A DNA stretch of 7,807 nt from Acetobacteraceae bacterium. Its GTDB lineage: Bacteria > Pseudomonadota > Alphaproteobacteria > Acetobacterales > Acetobacteraceae. The first letter of the stretch is position 1; each line of letters begins with the position of its first letter. Below the pieces are notes generated by a model. The model did no database searches. It had not been told where the DNA came from and saw only the letters and a list, made by a program, of their open reading frames with translations. A program made the translations under genes and the position numbers. The DNA lies in assembly GCA_025356735.1 (NCBI GenBank), contig JANXRT010000131.1, positions 1 through 7,807 on the forward strand, given 5' to 3'. Below are positions 1-6,281 of this stretch, in pieces.

Positions 1-705
1 GCGGACGTCGCCAAGGCGGCCGCGGAGATCATCCTCTTGGAACAGGACCTTGGTGTCGTCCACCGAGGGGTGCTGGAGGGGCGGCGCACGATCGTCAACA
101 CCAGCAAATACATCCTGATGGCCAGCAGCGCCAACCTCGGCAACATCGTCAGCATGGTCATCGCCGGGCTGATCCTGCCGTTCCTGCCGCTGTTGCCGAT
201 TCAGGTGCTGCTGACCAACCTGATCTATGACGCGGCACAACTCAGCCTGCCGCTTGACCAGGTCGATATCGAAACGACTTCACGCCCGGTGCATTGGGAC
301 ATACGGCTAATCCGGCGCTTTATGCTGGTGATGGGGCCGGTCAGCACGCTGTTCGACCTGCTGACCTTTGCCGCGCTGCTGCTGCTGTTCCATGCCGGTG
401 AGGGGTTGTTTCGCACCGGCTGGTTCCTAGAATCCCTGGTCACCCAGATCCTGATGATCTTTGCGGTGCGCACGCGCCGCCACCTGTTTGCCAGCCGCCC
501 ACATGCCAGCGTCATCGCCCTGGCGTTCGCCGCTACCGCGCTGACCCTCGCGCTGCCGTTCCTGCCAGTAGGCGCATGGTTCGAGTTCGTGGTGCCGCCG
601 CTATCGTATTTCGGCTTCCTGGCAGTGGTTGTCGTCGCCTTCCTGGTCACCATCGAGGCGGTGAAGCGGCTATTCTACGCCCGTCTGCTCGGGCGCGACC
701 GATAA
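1..705 (+). CDS. Magnesium-translocating P-type ATPase (MgtA/MgtB type), C-terminal part
   Basis: This is the 3' end of a P-type ATPase; the reading frame is open from base 1, so the start and the catalytic domains lie outside the window. The 234 visible residues begin in the last part of the P domain (ADVAKAAAEIILLEQD, followed by EGRRT), the hinge leading to the fifth membrane helix. The membrane domain follows: SSANLGNIVSMVIAGLILPF, then NLIYDAAQLSLPLDQVD at about residues 73-89. The latter closely resembles the M6 cation-binding stretch of E. coli MgtA. Further hydrophobic segments lie at roughly 100-125, 160-180 and 190-215, with RTRR between them, as in MgtA. The family imports Mg2+ across the inner membrane at the cost of ATP. 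Substrate is inferred from family resemblance only, since the P-domain aspartate and N domain are not visible. The protein ends at a TAA in a normal position, so the C-terminus looks intact. Confidence 0.88.
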   Translation, partial: ADVAKAAAEIILLEQDLGVVHRGVLEGRRTIVNTSKYILMASSANLGNIVSMVIAGLILPFLPLLPIQVLLTNLIYDAAQLSLPLDQVDIETTSRPVHWDIRLIRRFMLVMGPVSTLFDLLTFAALLLLFHAGEGLFRTGWFLESLVTQILMIFAVRTRRHLFASRPHASVIALAFAATALTLALPFLPVGAWFEFVVPPLSYFGFLAVVVVAFLVTIEAVKRLFYARLLGRDR

Positions 706-812
706 TTGCAACTCCTCTTCTATTCGGTGTCATGGCCCGCACGCGCTATATTAAATCGAGTATTCATGCTCAGGGCATGTCATCCTATGCATCACTCATG
801 AAAGTAACGGAT

Positions 813-1292
813 ATGCAGAACGACGCAGGTTCTATGATGACCCGTGACGTTTGGACGGTCGCGCCGAACGACAACGTGGCAACCATCGCCACGCTGCTCG
901 CCGATCACAACATCAGCGCCGCTCCCGTCTGCGACAAGGACGGCGTTCTGCTTGGAATGGTGAGCGAGGGCGACCTGATGCGACCCTTCGCCGAAACCAA
1001 CGAGCTACGCCGGGCATGGTGGCTGTCGCTGCTCTCGGAGGGCGCGGAGCTGGCGCCGGAGTTTTCTGACTACCTTCGGCGCGATCACCTCCAGGCCCAA
1101 AATCTGATGACCGCTCCGGCGATCACCGCCGCCGAATCCACGACGCTGTCCCAGTTGTCGGAGTTGATGACGAGCCACCGCATCAAGCGTGTGCCGATCC
1201 TGCGGGAGGGACGCGTGGTCGGGATTGTCAGCCGTGCCGACCTGGTCCGCGCCCTGTCCAGATTGCCGGCGGATGCGATTGACCGCCGTTAG
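813..1292 (+). CDS. Tandem CBS-domain protein
   Basis: A soluble protein of about 159 residues with two CBS motifs and no other domain. CBS1 starts at MMTRDVWTVAPNDNV (about residues 8-22) and contains DHNISAAPVCD and the closing LGMVSEGDLM. CBS2 starts at LMTAPAITAAEST (about 98-110) and contains SHRIKRVPIL and VVGIVSRADLVRAL. Such pairs form a Bateman module that usually binds adenine nucleotides. Between them lies a linker, RRAWWLSLLSEGAELAPEF, often seen in proteobacterial proteins of this kind. The start is uncertain: in-frame ATG codons occur at 732, 777, 798, 813, 834 and 837, and none has a strong Shine-Dalgarno. 813 is a compromise; an AGG at 827-829 would suit 837. The gene follows the ATPase by about 107 bases. 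An AT-rich TATATT at 747-752 could be a -10 element, but I see no convincing -35. The next gene follows after 12 bases, so the two are probably co-transcribed. Function is likely regulatory; the target is unknown. Confidence 0.85.
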   Translation: MQNDAGSMMTRDVWTVAPNDNVATIATLLADHNISAAPVCDKDGVLLGMVSEGDLMRPFAETNELRRAWWLSLLSEGAELAPEFSDYLRRDHLQAQNLMTAPAITAAESTTLSQLSELMTSHRIKRVPILREGRVVGIVSRADLVRALSRLPADAIDRR

Positions 1293-1298
1293 AAGGGG
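1293..1298 (+). promoter_or_regulatory. Ribosome binding site fixing the GTG start at 1305
   Basis: AAGGGG directly follows the CBS gene's TAG stop and lies six bases before GTG at 1305. No ATG in this frame gives an equally plausible start, and the twin-arginine-like N-terminus is kept only with this GTG. Confidence 0.65.
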
Positions 1299-1304
1299 CG
1301 GGGC

Positions 1305-2423
1305 GTGACCGTCATTGCAGGCGCGGGCCGCAGGCGAGTCCTTGGCCTGGGAATAGCCGCCGCCTCGATCGCGGCCGGCGGCGCGGCCTATGCCGTCGCT
1401 GGCACCGGCAGCGTCGCCGACTATGACGAGGCAGTCCAGGCAATCTGGCACTGGCCGGATCCGCCGATTTCAAGCATCGAAAGTCGGCTGGTCCACGCGG
1501 CGACGCTTGCCGCGAACAGCCACAACACGCAGCCCTGGCGCTTCAGTATCGGCCAGAACCGGATCGGCCTGCGCGCCGATCCGGCACGGCGGTGTCCAGC
1601 GGTGGACCCGGATGACCACCACCTGTTTGTCAGCCTCGGCTGCGCGGTCGAGAACATGGTCCAGGCCGCCGGTGCCGCCGGTGTCGAGGCCTGGCCGAGC
1701 TTCAATCCCGATGATGGCGGCAGCATCGATGTCGCTTTGCGTCCGGACGTTGCCCGCAACACGCTCCTGGCCGCCGCAATCCCGCGGCGTCAAAGCACGC
1801 GCGCCAATTTCGATGGAAGCCCGATTTCGTTCACGGAACTCGATCGCCTGGTGTCAGCCGGCAGTGACGATGCAGTCGAGCTGATGCTGCTTACCGACCG
1901 GCAGGCGATGGAGCGGGTGCTCGCCGCGGTGATCGAGGGCAACACAGCCCAGGTCAACGATCCAGCCTTCGTCGCCGAACTGCGGCACTGGCTGCGGTTC
2001 AGCTACAGGGAGGCGCTCACCACCCTCGACGGGCTGTTCTCAGGTTGCACCGGCAACCCGGTGGTGCCCGATCTGGTCGGGCGCGGGCTGTTCACGCTGT
2101 TCTACACCGCAGCTGGCGAAAACCAGAAATATGTCGAACAGGTCCGTTCGTCTTCCGGAATCGCCGTCATCGCAGCCGAGACCGACGACCGGCAGGGCTG
2201 GGTCGCGGCCGGACGCGCCTTCCAGCGTTTCGCCCTGCAGGCGACCGCGATGGGACTGAAGCTTTCCTTGCTCAACAACCCGATAGAGGTCGCCGCGCTC
2301 CGCCCGCAATTCGCCGCCGCAATCGGATTGGGAGCCCGGCGGCCCGACATGGTCGTCCGGTTCGGGCGCGGCCCCGATCTGCCACGCTCGTTACGGCGAG
2401 GCGTTGGACAGGTTCTGGCGTGA
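1305..2423 (+). CDS. Acg-family nitroreductase-like flavoprotein with Tat-like N-terminus
   Basis: A 372-residue protein resembling the Acg family of nitroreductase-fold proteins (named for mycobacterial Acg, Rv2032), which are longer than ordinary nitroreductases and bind FMN. The first motif is HAATLAANSHNTQPWRF at residues 64-80, typical of the nitroreductase flavin-binding start. PRRQSTRANFDGSPI follows at about 160-174, then a C-terminal half with GWVAAGRAFQRFALQATAMG (299-317) and NNPIE (324-328), also typical of the family. The N-terminus reads GRRRVLGLG at residues 8-16, followed by an Ala/Gly-rich hydrophobic stretch and a possible AYA cleavage site at 28-30. This suggests export through the Tat system or a membrane anchor. 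It starts with GTG behind a good ribosome binding site, 12 bases after the CBS gene. Enzymatic activity is uncertain: some Acg proteins are thought to sequester flavin rather than reduce nitro compounds. It meets the usp gene tail to tail 18 bases downstream. Confidence 0.85.
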   Translation: MTVIAGAGRRRVLGLGIAAASIAAGGAAYAVAGTGSVADYDEAVQAIWHWPDPPISSIESRLVHAATLAANSHNTQPWRFSIGQNRIGLRADPARRCPAVDPDDHHLFVSLGCAVENMVQAAGAAGVEAWPSFNPDDGGSIDVALRPDVARNTLLAAAIPRRQSTRANFDGSPISFTELDRLVSAGSDDAVELMLLTDRQAMERVLAAVIEGNTAQVNDPAFVAELRHWLRFSYREALTTLDGLFSGCTGNPVVPDLVGRGLFTLFYTAAGENQKYVEQVRSSSGIAVIAAETDDRQGWVAAGRAFQRFALQATAMGLKLSLLNNPIEVAALRPQFAAAIGLGARRPDMVVRFGRGPDLPRSLRRGVGQVLA

Positions 2424-2441
2424 TATCTGCCAGGCTGCCGT

Positions 2442-3272
2442 TTAGTGCGATACCAGCGCGCACCGGCTTTCGTGCAGCAGGAGATCGCGGGTGACTCCGC
2501 CCAGCACCCATTCGCGCAACCGGCTGTGGCCATAAGCGCCGGCCACGATGAGGTCGGCGCCCTGCTCCTCGGCGATGGCGTCGAGCCGGCTGGCATCGTC
2601 GCCGACCGAGGGCGAAGCGATGGTTTCCGCCGTCACGCCGTGCCGGTGTAGCCAGCCGGCGACATCCCGGAGATGCACGCGCGCCGTGGCCATGCCTTGA
2701 TCCCCGGCGATCTCCACGACGCAGACTTGCGTCGCCTGCTTCAGCAGCGGCAAGGCGTCATAGGCCGCGCGACGGGCCTCGCGCGTGTCCTTCCATCCGA
2801 TCATCACACGGTCGAGCTTCAGCCGGTTGACGCCGGCCGGCACGACGAGAACCGGCCGGCCAGCCTGCATCACGAGATCGCCTGTGTTGATGCGCCGCGA
2901 GGTGTCGAACACCGGGCGGCCGCGATCCACGCCGGTAACAATGAGGTCGGCGTTACGGGCCTCGCGCACGAGAAAATCAGACAACGGTTCGTAGGTTATC
3001 AGCGAGCGCCATTCAAGCGTGCCGGCTCGGCTTTGCAGCGCGGCCCGGAACTCGGCCTCGGCGTCGTTGATCTCCTGCTCCAGTTCCGCGCGATCGAGGT
3101 CGATGACATCGGCGGCGACATAACCGTCGCTATAGACGATTGACATCGGTTGGCATGTCGCGATGCCGATGGCGCTGGCAGCCATGCACTGGGCCAGATC
3201 CCCAGCAACCTGCAGCAGGGTTGTATTGGCGCGTCCGAGTTCGAGATGCACCATCAGCGTCGAATAGGTCAT
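2442..3272 (-). CDS. Universal stress protein, two UspA domains
   Basis: A 276-residue cytoplasmic protein built of two UspA (Rossmann-like) domains. Domain 1 spans roughly residues 1-148, starting with the strand STLMVHL and ending ADLIVTGVDRGRP, then AGRPVLVVPAG. Domain 2 spans about 153-276, starting DRVMIGWKDTREARRA and ending ADLIVAGAYGHSRLREWVLG, then GVTRDLLLHES. The C-terminal GAYG-x9-G pattern resembles the nucleotide-binding loop of UspA proteins, although GG replaces the usual G-S/T, so ATP binding is plausible but unproven. The ATG at 3272 was chosen because it places the first beta strand at the N-terminus, as is usual, and because it forms an ATGA overlap with the cydX stop codon. 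The frame stays open upstream to 3572, but that extension lies over cydX and cydB and has no Usp-like sequence. No good Shine-Dalgarno precedes 3272, which fits translational coupling to cydX. It is the last gene of the cydABX operon, suggesting a role under the low-oxygen conditions that induce the oxidase. Confidence 0.92.
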   Translation of the reverse strand: MTYSTLMVHLELGRANTTLLQVAGDLAQCMAASAIGIATCQPMSIVYSDGYVAADVIDLDRAELEQEINDAEAEFRAALQSRAGTLEWRSLITYEPLSDFLVREARNADLIVTGVDRGRPVFDTSRRINTGDLVMQAGRPVLVVPAGVNRLKLDRVMIGWKDTREARRAAYDALPLLKQATQVCVVEIAGDQGMATARVHLRDVAGWLHRHGVTAETIASPSVGDDASRLDAIAEEQGADLIVAGAYGHSRLREWVLGGVTRDLLLHESRCALVSH

Positions 3273-3385
3273 GGTGCCGGCATCCCATCTTCGTTGGTTG
3301 AGACGCGGAACTCGTGCCAAATTCCATTCAGAATCCCAAACGTAACGGCGAATCCAAGGCCTAGTATCCAGGCAAAATACCACAT
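3269..3385 (-). CDS. cydX: Cytochrome bd oxidase small subunit CydX
   Basis: A 38-residue open frame between cydB and usp, too short for most gene finders. It begins MWYFAWILGLGFAVTFGIL, nearly identical in its first nine residues (MWYFAWILG) to E. coli CydX, and continues NGIWHEF, placing a glutamate at residue 25 as in the E. coli protein. It is a single transmembrane helix followed by a short polar tail ending GMPAP. CydX associates with CydA and is required for stable heme binding and activity of the bd oxidase. It starts 30 bases after the cydB stop, behind a modest purine-rich AAGAAAG, and its TGA stop overlaps the usp ATG by four bases. Operon position directly after cydB is the usual one for this gene. 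Length matches the family (about 30-40 residues), so I regard it as intact. Confidence 0.93.
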   Translation of the reverse strand: MWYFAWILGLGFAVTFGILNGIWHEFRVSTNEDGMPAP

Positions 3386-3415
3386 GGTCTTGATCTTTCT
3401 TGGTAGGACTCGGCC

Positions 3416-4564
3416 TCAGTAGAGGTCCGGATCGGTGGCGATGGCGGCGCTGGTCACCCGGCCCCATAGCATCCGGTAGACCCAGGCGGTGTAGAGCAGG
3501 ACCAACGGCAGGAAGACCACGGTCGCCACCAGCATCAGGAACAAGGTTCGCTCGCTGGACGAGGCGTTCCACACGGTCAGGCTTGAATGTGGATCAATGA
3601 CGCTCGGCAGGATGAACGGGAACATCGATAGCCCAACGGTCGCGATGATGCCTAGGGAGGAAAGCGCAGACCCGGCCAAAGCCGGCGCTTCCCAGCCCCG
3701 CCGCAGCCCGAGCCATGCCAGCCCGGCGCCGAGCAGTCCCAGCGCCGGCAGGGAGATCATCCAGGGATTGGCCGCGTAGTTCGCAAGCCACCCGCCGGCC
3801 TCCTGAACCGCGGTCGTGCGCAGCGGGTTCGATGCGCCGAACGGATCGATCGTGCCGGCGATACGGAAACCCATGTCGCCGAAGGCTACGAAGGCGCCGC
3901 CCAGGGCGAAGAGGGCGATCGACAGGATCGCGGCAAAACCGCCATAGCGCCGAGCGCGCTGGCGCACCGGCCCGTGCTCCAGCTTTGCCATTAGATAGGC
4001 GCCGCCGTGCACGACCACCATGGCGACGGATAGCAGGCCGCAGAGCAGGGTGAAGGGCGTGAACAGGCCGAGGAAGCTGCCCTCGTAATAGGTACGCAGA
4101 TCGCTATTGAGCCGGAACGGCAATCCCTGCAGCACATTGCCGATGGCAACACCGAACACCAGGCTCGGCACGAAGCCGCCAACGAACAGCGCCCAGTCCC
4201 AACCGGCGCGCCATCCCAGGCCAGGTCGCTTGGAGCGATACTTGAAGCCGACCGGCCGCAGGATCAGCGCCGCCAGCACCACGAACATCGCCAGGTAGAA
4301 GCCCGAGAAGCTGACCGCATAGACAAACGGCCAGGCGGCGAAGATCGCGCCGCCGCCAAGGATGAACCAGACCTGGTTGCCCTCCCAGGTTGGCCCAACG
4401 ACGTTGATCGCCATCCTTCGCTCGACATCGGTGCGGGCAACAAACGGCAACAGCGTGCCGATGCCGAGGTCCCAGCCGTCGGTGAGGGCGAAGCCGATCA
4501 GCAGCACGCCGAGCAGCACCCACCATATCAGCCGCAGCATGGAATAGTCGAGTGCCAGGTGCAT
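3416..4564 (-). CDS. cydB: Cytochrome bd ubiquinol oxidase subunit II
   Basis: A 382-residue polytopic inner-membrane protein, close to the 379 residues of E. coli CydB. It pairs with CydA; the heme groups sit in CydA and CydB is structurally related. The N-terminal helix contains LRLIWWVLLGVLLIGFALTD followed by GWDLGIG; Asp29 corresponds to the conserved Asp29 of E. coli CydB. Next come PTWEGNQVWFILGGGAIFAA at residues 58-77 and AWPFVYAVSFSGFYLAM, then LRPVGFKYRSKRP at about 102-114, all hallmarks of the family. The C-terminal half includes SMFPFILPS and the final helices ending ATDPDLY. The start at 4564 has AGGGAG seven bases upstream, overlapping the cydA stop codon. A later ATG at residue 9 is possible but lacks a comparable site. 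The cydA-cydB gap is 11 bases, so the two are made from one transcript. Confidence 0.97.
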   Translation of the reverse strand: MHLALDYSMLRLIWWVLLGVLLIGFALTDGWDLGIGTLLPFVARTDVERRMAINVVGPTWEGNQVWFILGGGAIFAAWPFVYAVSFSGFYLAMFVVLAALILRPVGFKYRSKRPGLGWRAGWDWALFVGGFVPSLVFGVAIGNVLQGLPFRLNSDLRTYYEGSFLGLFTPFTLLCGLLSVAMVVVHGGAYLMAKLEHGPVRQRARRYGGFAAILSIALFALGGAFVAFGDMGFRIAGTIDPFGASNPLRTTAVQEAGGWLANYAANPWMISLPALGLLGAGLAWLGLRRGWEAPALAGSALSSLGIIATVGLSMFPFILPSVIDPHSSLTVWNASSSERTLFLMLVATVVFLPLVLLYTAWVYRMLWGRVTSAAIATDPDLY

Positions 4565-4575
4565 CGATTGTCTCC

Positions 4576-6147
4576 CTAGGCGAAAGCGGGGGCGGGCTGG
4601 GCGCCGATGTCGGGAACCGGAGCGAGATCGTCATGTCCGGCATACGGACCGCGGCGAACCGTGCGCACGATCAATCCGATCTCGATCACCGCGAGAGCCC
4701 CGTAGATCAGCGTGAAGCCGATTAGCGTCGTCCAAAGCTGGCCGCGGCTGAGCGTGGAGGCCGCGAGTCCGGTCGGCAGCACGCCCTCGATCGCCCAAGG
4801 CTGGCGGCCAAACTCCGACAGCACCCAGCCAAGCTCGGCCGCGATCCACGGCAGCGGCAGGGCCAGCACCGCCAGGCGCAGGAACCAGCGCTGGTCGAAC
4901 CGGCGCAGGCTGCAAAGCAGAAAGGCAGTCGCGAACAGGCCGATGAAGAAGAACCCCAGCCCAGCCATCGCGCGAAAGCTCCAGAACATAAGCGGCACGT
5001 CCGGCACCGTGTCCCACGCCGCCTGCTGGATCTGCCACGGCGTCGCGCGGCGAGGATCGTCCATCGTGCGCTTGAGCAGCAGGCCGTAGCCGAGGTCACG
5101 GCCGTCTCTGGCGAAGGCTTCGCGCGCCGCGACGTTCGCGGGATCGGCCTTCAGCGTCTGCACGGCGCCGTAGGCCCGCACGCCGGACTCGATCCGCTCC
5201 TGCGCAAGCAGCACGAGCTCCGACATGCCGGTGACCTGCTTGTCCAGGCTGCGGGTCGCAATTAGGCCGAGAACCCACGGTACCTCCACCGCATAGCGCG
5301 TCGTGCGGGTCTCGAGGTCGGGCAGCCCGAACACGGTGATGCCGGCGGGCGCCGGCTGGGTGTGCCAGGCCGCCTCGATGGCGGCGAGCTTCATCTTCTG
5401 GTTGTCGGTCAGCGCATAGCCGGACTCGTCGCCCAGAACGACCACCGAAAGCGATGAAGCCAAGCCGAATGCCGCCGCCACTGTCATCGATCGCCGGGCC
5501 ATTCCGGTCCAGCGTCCTTGCAGCAAATACAGGGCGGAGATCGCCAGCACCACCACTGAGGCGATGACGTAGCCGGCGCTGACCGTGTGCACGAACTTCG
5601 CCTGCGGCACCGGGTTGAGCAGCACGGCGGCGAAATCGGTCACCTCCATGCGCATGGTCTCGGGATTGAACTGCGAGCCGACCGGGTTTTGCATCCAGCC
5701 GTTGGCGATCAGGATCCACAGCGCCGAGAAGTTGGTGCCGACCGCAACCATGAAGGTCGCGAACAGGTGGCCGAGCTTCGATAGCCGGTTCCAGCCGAAG
5801 AACATCAGCCCGACGAAGGTCGCTTCGAGGAAGAACGCCATCAGCCCCTCGATCGCCAGCGGGGCGCCGAAGATGTCACCGGCATAGGTCGAGAAATACG
5901 ACCAGTTGGTGCCGAACTGGAATTCCATGGTCAGGCCGGTGGCGACGCCGAGCACAAAGTTGATGCCGAAGATGGTGCCCCAGAACCGCGTGACGGTGCG
6001 CCAGATCGGCCGGCCGGTCATCACATAGACGCTCTCCATGATGACCAGCATGAAGGACAGCCCCAGTGTCAGCGGGACGAACAGGAAGTGGTACAGCGCT
6101 GTCAGCGCGAACTGCAGTCGTGAGAGGTCGACAATGCCGGAATCCAT
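4576..6147 (-). CDS. cydA: Cytochrome bd ubiquinol oxidase subunit I
   Basis: The catalytic subunit of cytochrome bd: it oxidises quinol on the periplasmic side and reduces O2 to water at the heme b595/heme d site, with high oxygen affinity and no proton pumping. The 523-residue length matches E. coli CydA (522). Key residues are present by motif alignment: His20 in TALYHFLF (E. coli His19), Glu100 and Glu108 in PLAIEGLMAFFLEATF, His187 in KFVHTVSAGY and Met394 in FRAMAGLG (the b558 ligands), and Glu445 just before GRQPWA. The quinol loop is the long E. coli-like form, with GDESGYALTDNQKMKLAAIE carrying Lys253 and Glu258 (E. coli Lys252, Glu257). It is therefore a canonical bd-I-like oxidase rather than a short-loop CioA type. 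An in-frame ATG at 6174 would add nine residues but has no ribosome binding site; 6147 has GGAG six bases upstream. An FNR-type promoter lies upstream. Confidence 0.98.
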   Translation of the reverse strand: MDSGIVDLSRLQFALTALYHFLFVPLTLGLSFMLVIMESVYVMTGRPIWRTVTRFWGTIFGINFVLGVATGLTMEFQFGTNWSYFSTYAGDIFGAPLAIEGLMAFFLEATFVGLMFFGWNRLSKLGHLFATFMVAVGTNFSALWILIANGWMQNPVGSQFNPETMRMEVTDFAAVLLNPVPQAKFVHTVSAGYVIASVVVLAISALYLLQGRWTGMARRSMTVAAAFGLASSLSVVVLGDESGYALTDNQKMKLAAIEAAWHTQPAPAGITVFGLPDLETRTTRYAVEVPWVLGLIATRSLDKQVTGMSELVLLAQERIESGVRAYGAVQTLKADPANVAAREAFARDGRDLGYGLLLKRTMDDPRRATPWQIQQAAWDTVPDVPLMFWSFRAMAGLGFFFIGLFATAFLLCSLRRFDQRWFLRLAVLALPLPWIAAELGWVLSEFGRQPWAIEGVLPTGLAASTLSRGQLWTTLIGFTLIYGALAVIEIGLIVRTVRRGPYAGHDDLAPVPDIGAQPAPAFA

Positions 6148-6153
6148 CGTTTT

Positions 6154-6157
6154 CTCC
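6154..6157 (-). promoter_or_regulatory. Ribosome binding site fixing the cydA start at 6147
   Basis: Read on the minus strand, GGAG is followed by the six-base spacer AAAACG and then ATG at 6147. The upstream in-frame ATG at 6174 has no such site. The resulting N-terminus aligns with that of E. coli CydA within one residue. Confidence 0.7.
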
Positions 6158-6204
6158 GCAACTTCTGGCCGCATCCAGACAAATCAGCGAATGGCCTTAC
6201 GCCA

Positions 6205-6210
6205 GTAATA
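6205..6210 (-). promoter_or_regulatory. Predicted -10 element of the cydABX-usp promoter
   Basis: On the minus strand the hexamer is TATTAC, a fair match to TATAAT. It lies 22 bases downstream of the FNR box, the spacing expected when an activator centred at -41.5 replaces the -35 element. It predicts transcription starting near 6198 (an A on the minus strand) and a leader of about 50 bases before cydA. No start site has been measured; this is read from the sequence only. The same bases read TAATAC on the plus strand and could serve a divergent cydD promoter, but I see no good -35 for that. Confidence 0.55.
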
Positions 6211-6232
6211 CGGAATTTGCGCCGCCCTTTCC

Positions 6233-6246
6233 TTGATTTGGATCAA
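6233..6246 (-). promoter_or_regulatory. FNR/Anr/FixK-type binding site for cydA
   Basis: TTGATTTGGATCAA is a perfect TTGAT-N4-ATCAA palindrome, the consensus for the FNR/Anr/FixK branch of CRP-family oxygen and redox regulators. Its centre (6239.5) is exactly 41.5 bases upstream of the start predicted from the TATTAC -10 element, which is class II activator geometry on the minus strand. Activation of cydABX-usp under low oxygen is inferred. The box also overlaps the first base of a possible cydD ATG at 6246, so the regulator could affect cydD as well. Which family member binds cannot be told from the site. Confidence 0.82.
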
Positions 6247-6281
6247 TGCCCGGCAGCGGCGGCCGTGCCACCCAGTTGTGG

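Noticed and set aside
2415..2433. A hairpin CTGGC-N9-GCCAG at the convergent ends of the Acg and usp genes, as a bidirectional terminator
   Set aside because: The stem is only five to six pairs with a nine-base loop, and there is no T-run on either side; it could be chance.
3390..3403. TTGATCTTTCTTGG in the cydB-cydX spacer as a second FNR box
   Set aside because: Only the TTGAT half-site is present; the second half does not match ATCAA.
3273..3572. A 100-residue N-terminal extension of the Usp frame
   Set aside because: The frame is open but overlaps cydX and the end of cydB. The translated extension is low in hydrophobic order, has no Usp similarity, and would put the first beta strand of the fold at residue 104.
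6148..6174. A longer cydA starting at ATG 6174
   Set aside because: No ribosome binding site precedes it, while 6147 has GGAG at good spacing and aligns with the E. coli N-terminus.
6246..6281. The FNR palindrome acting as a class II activator site for cydD
   Set aside because: At -41.5 on the plus strand the -10 hexamer would be CACCCA (6269-6274), which does not resemble a promoter element.
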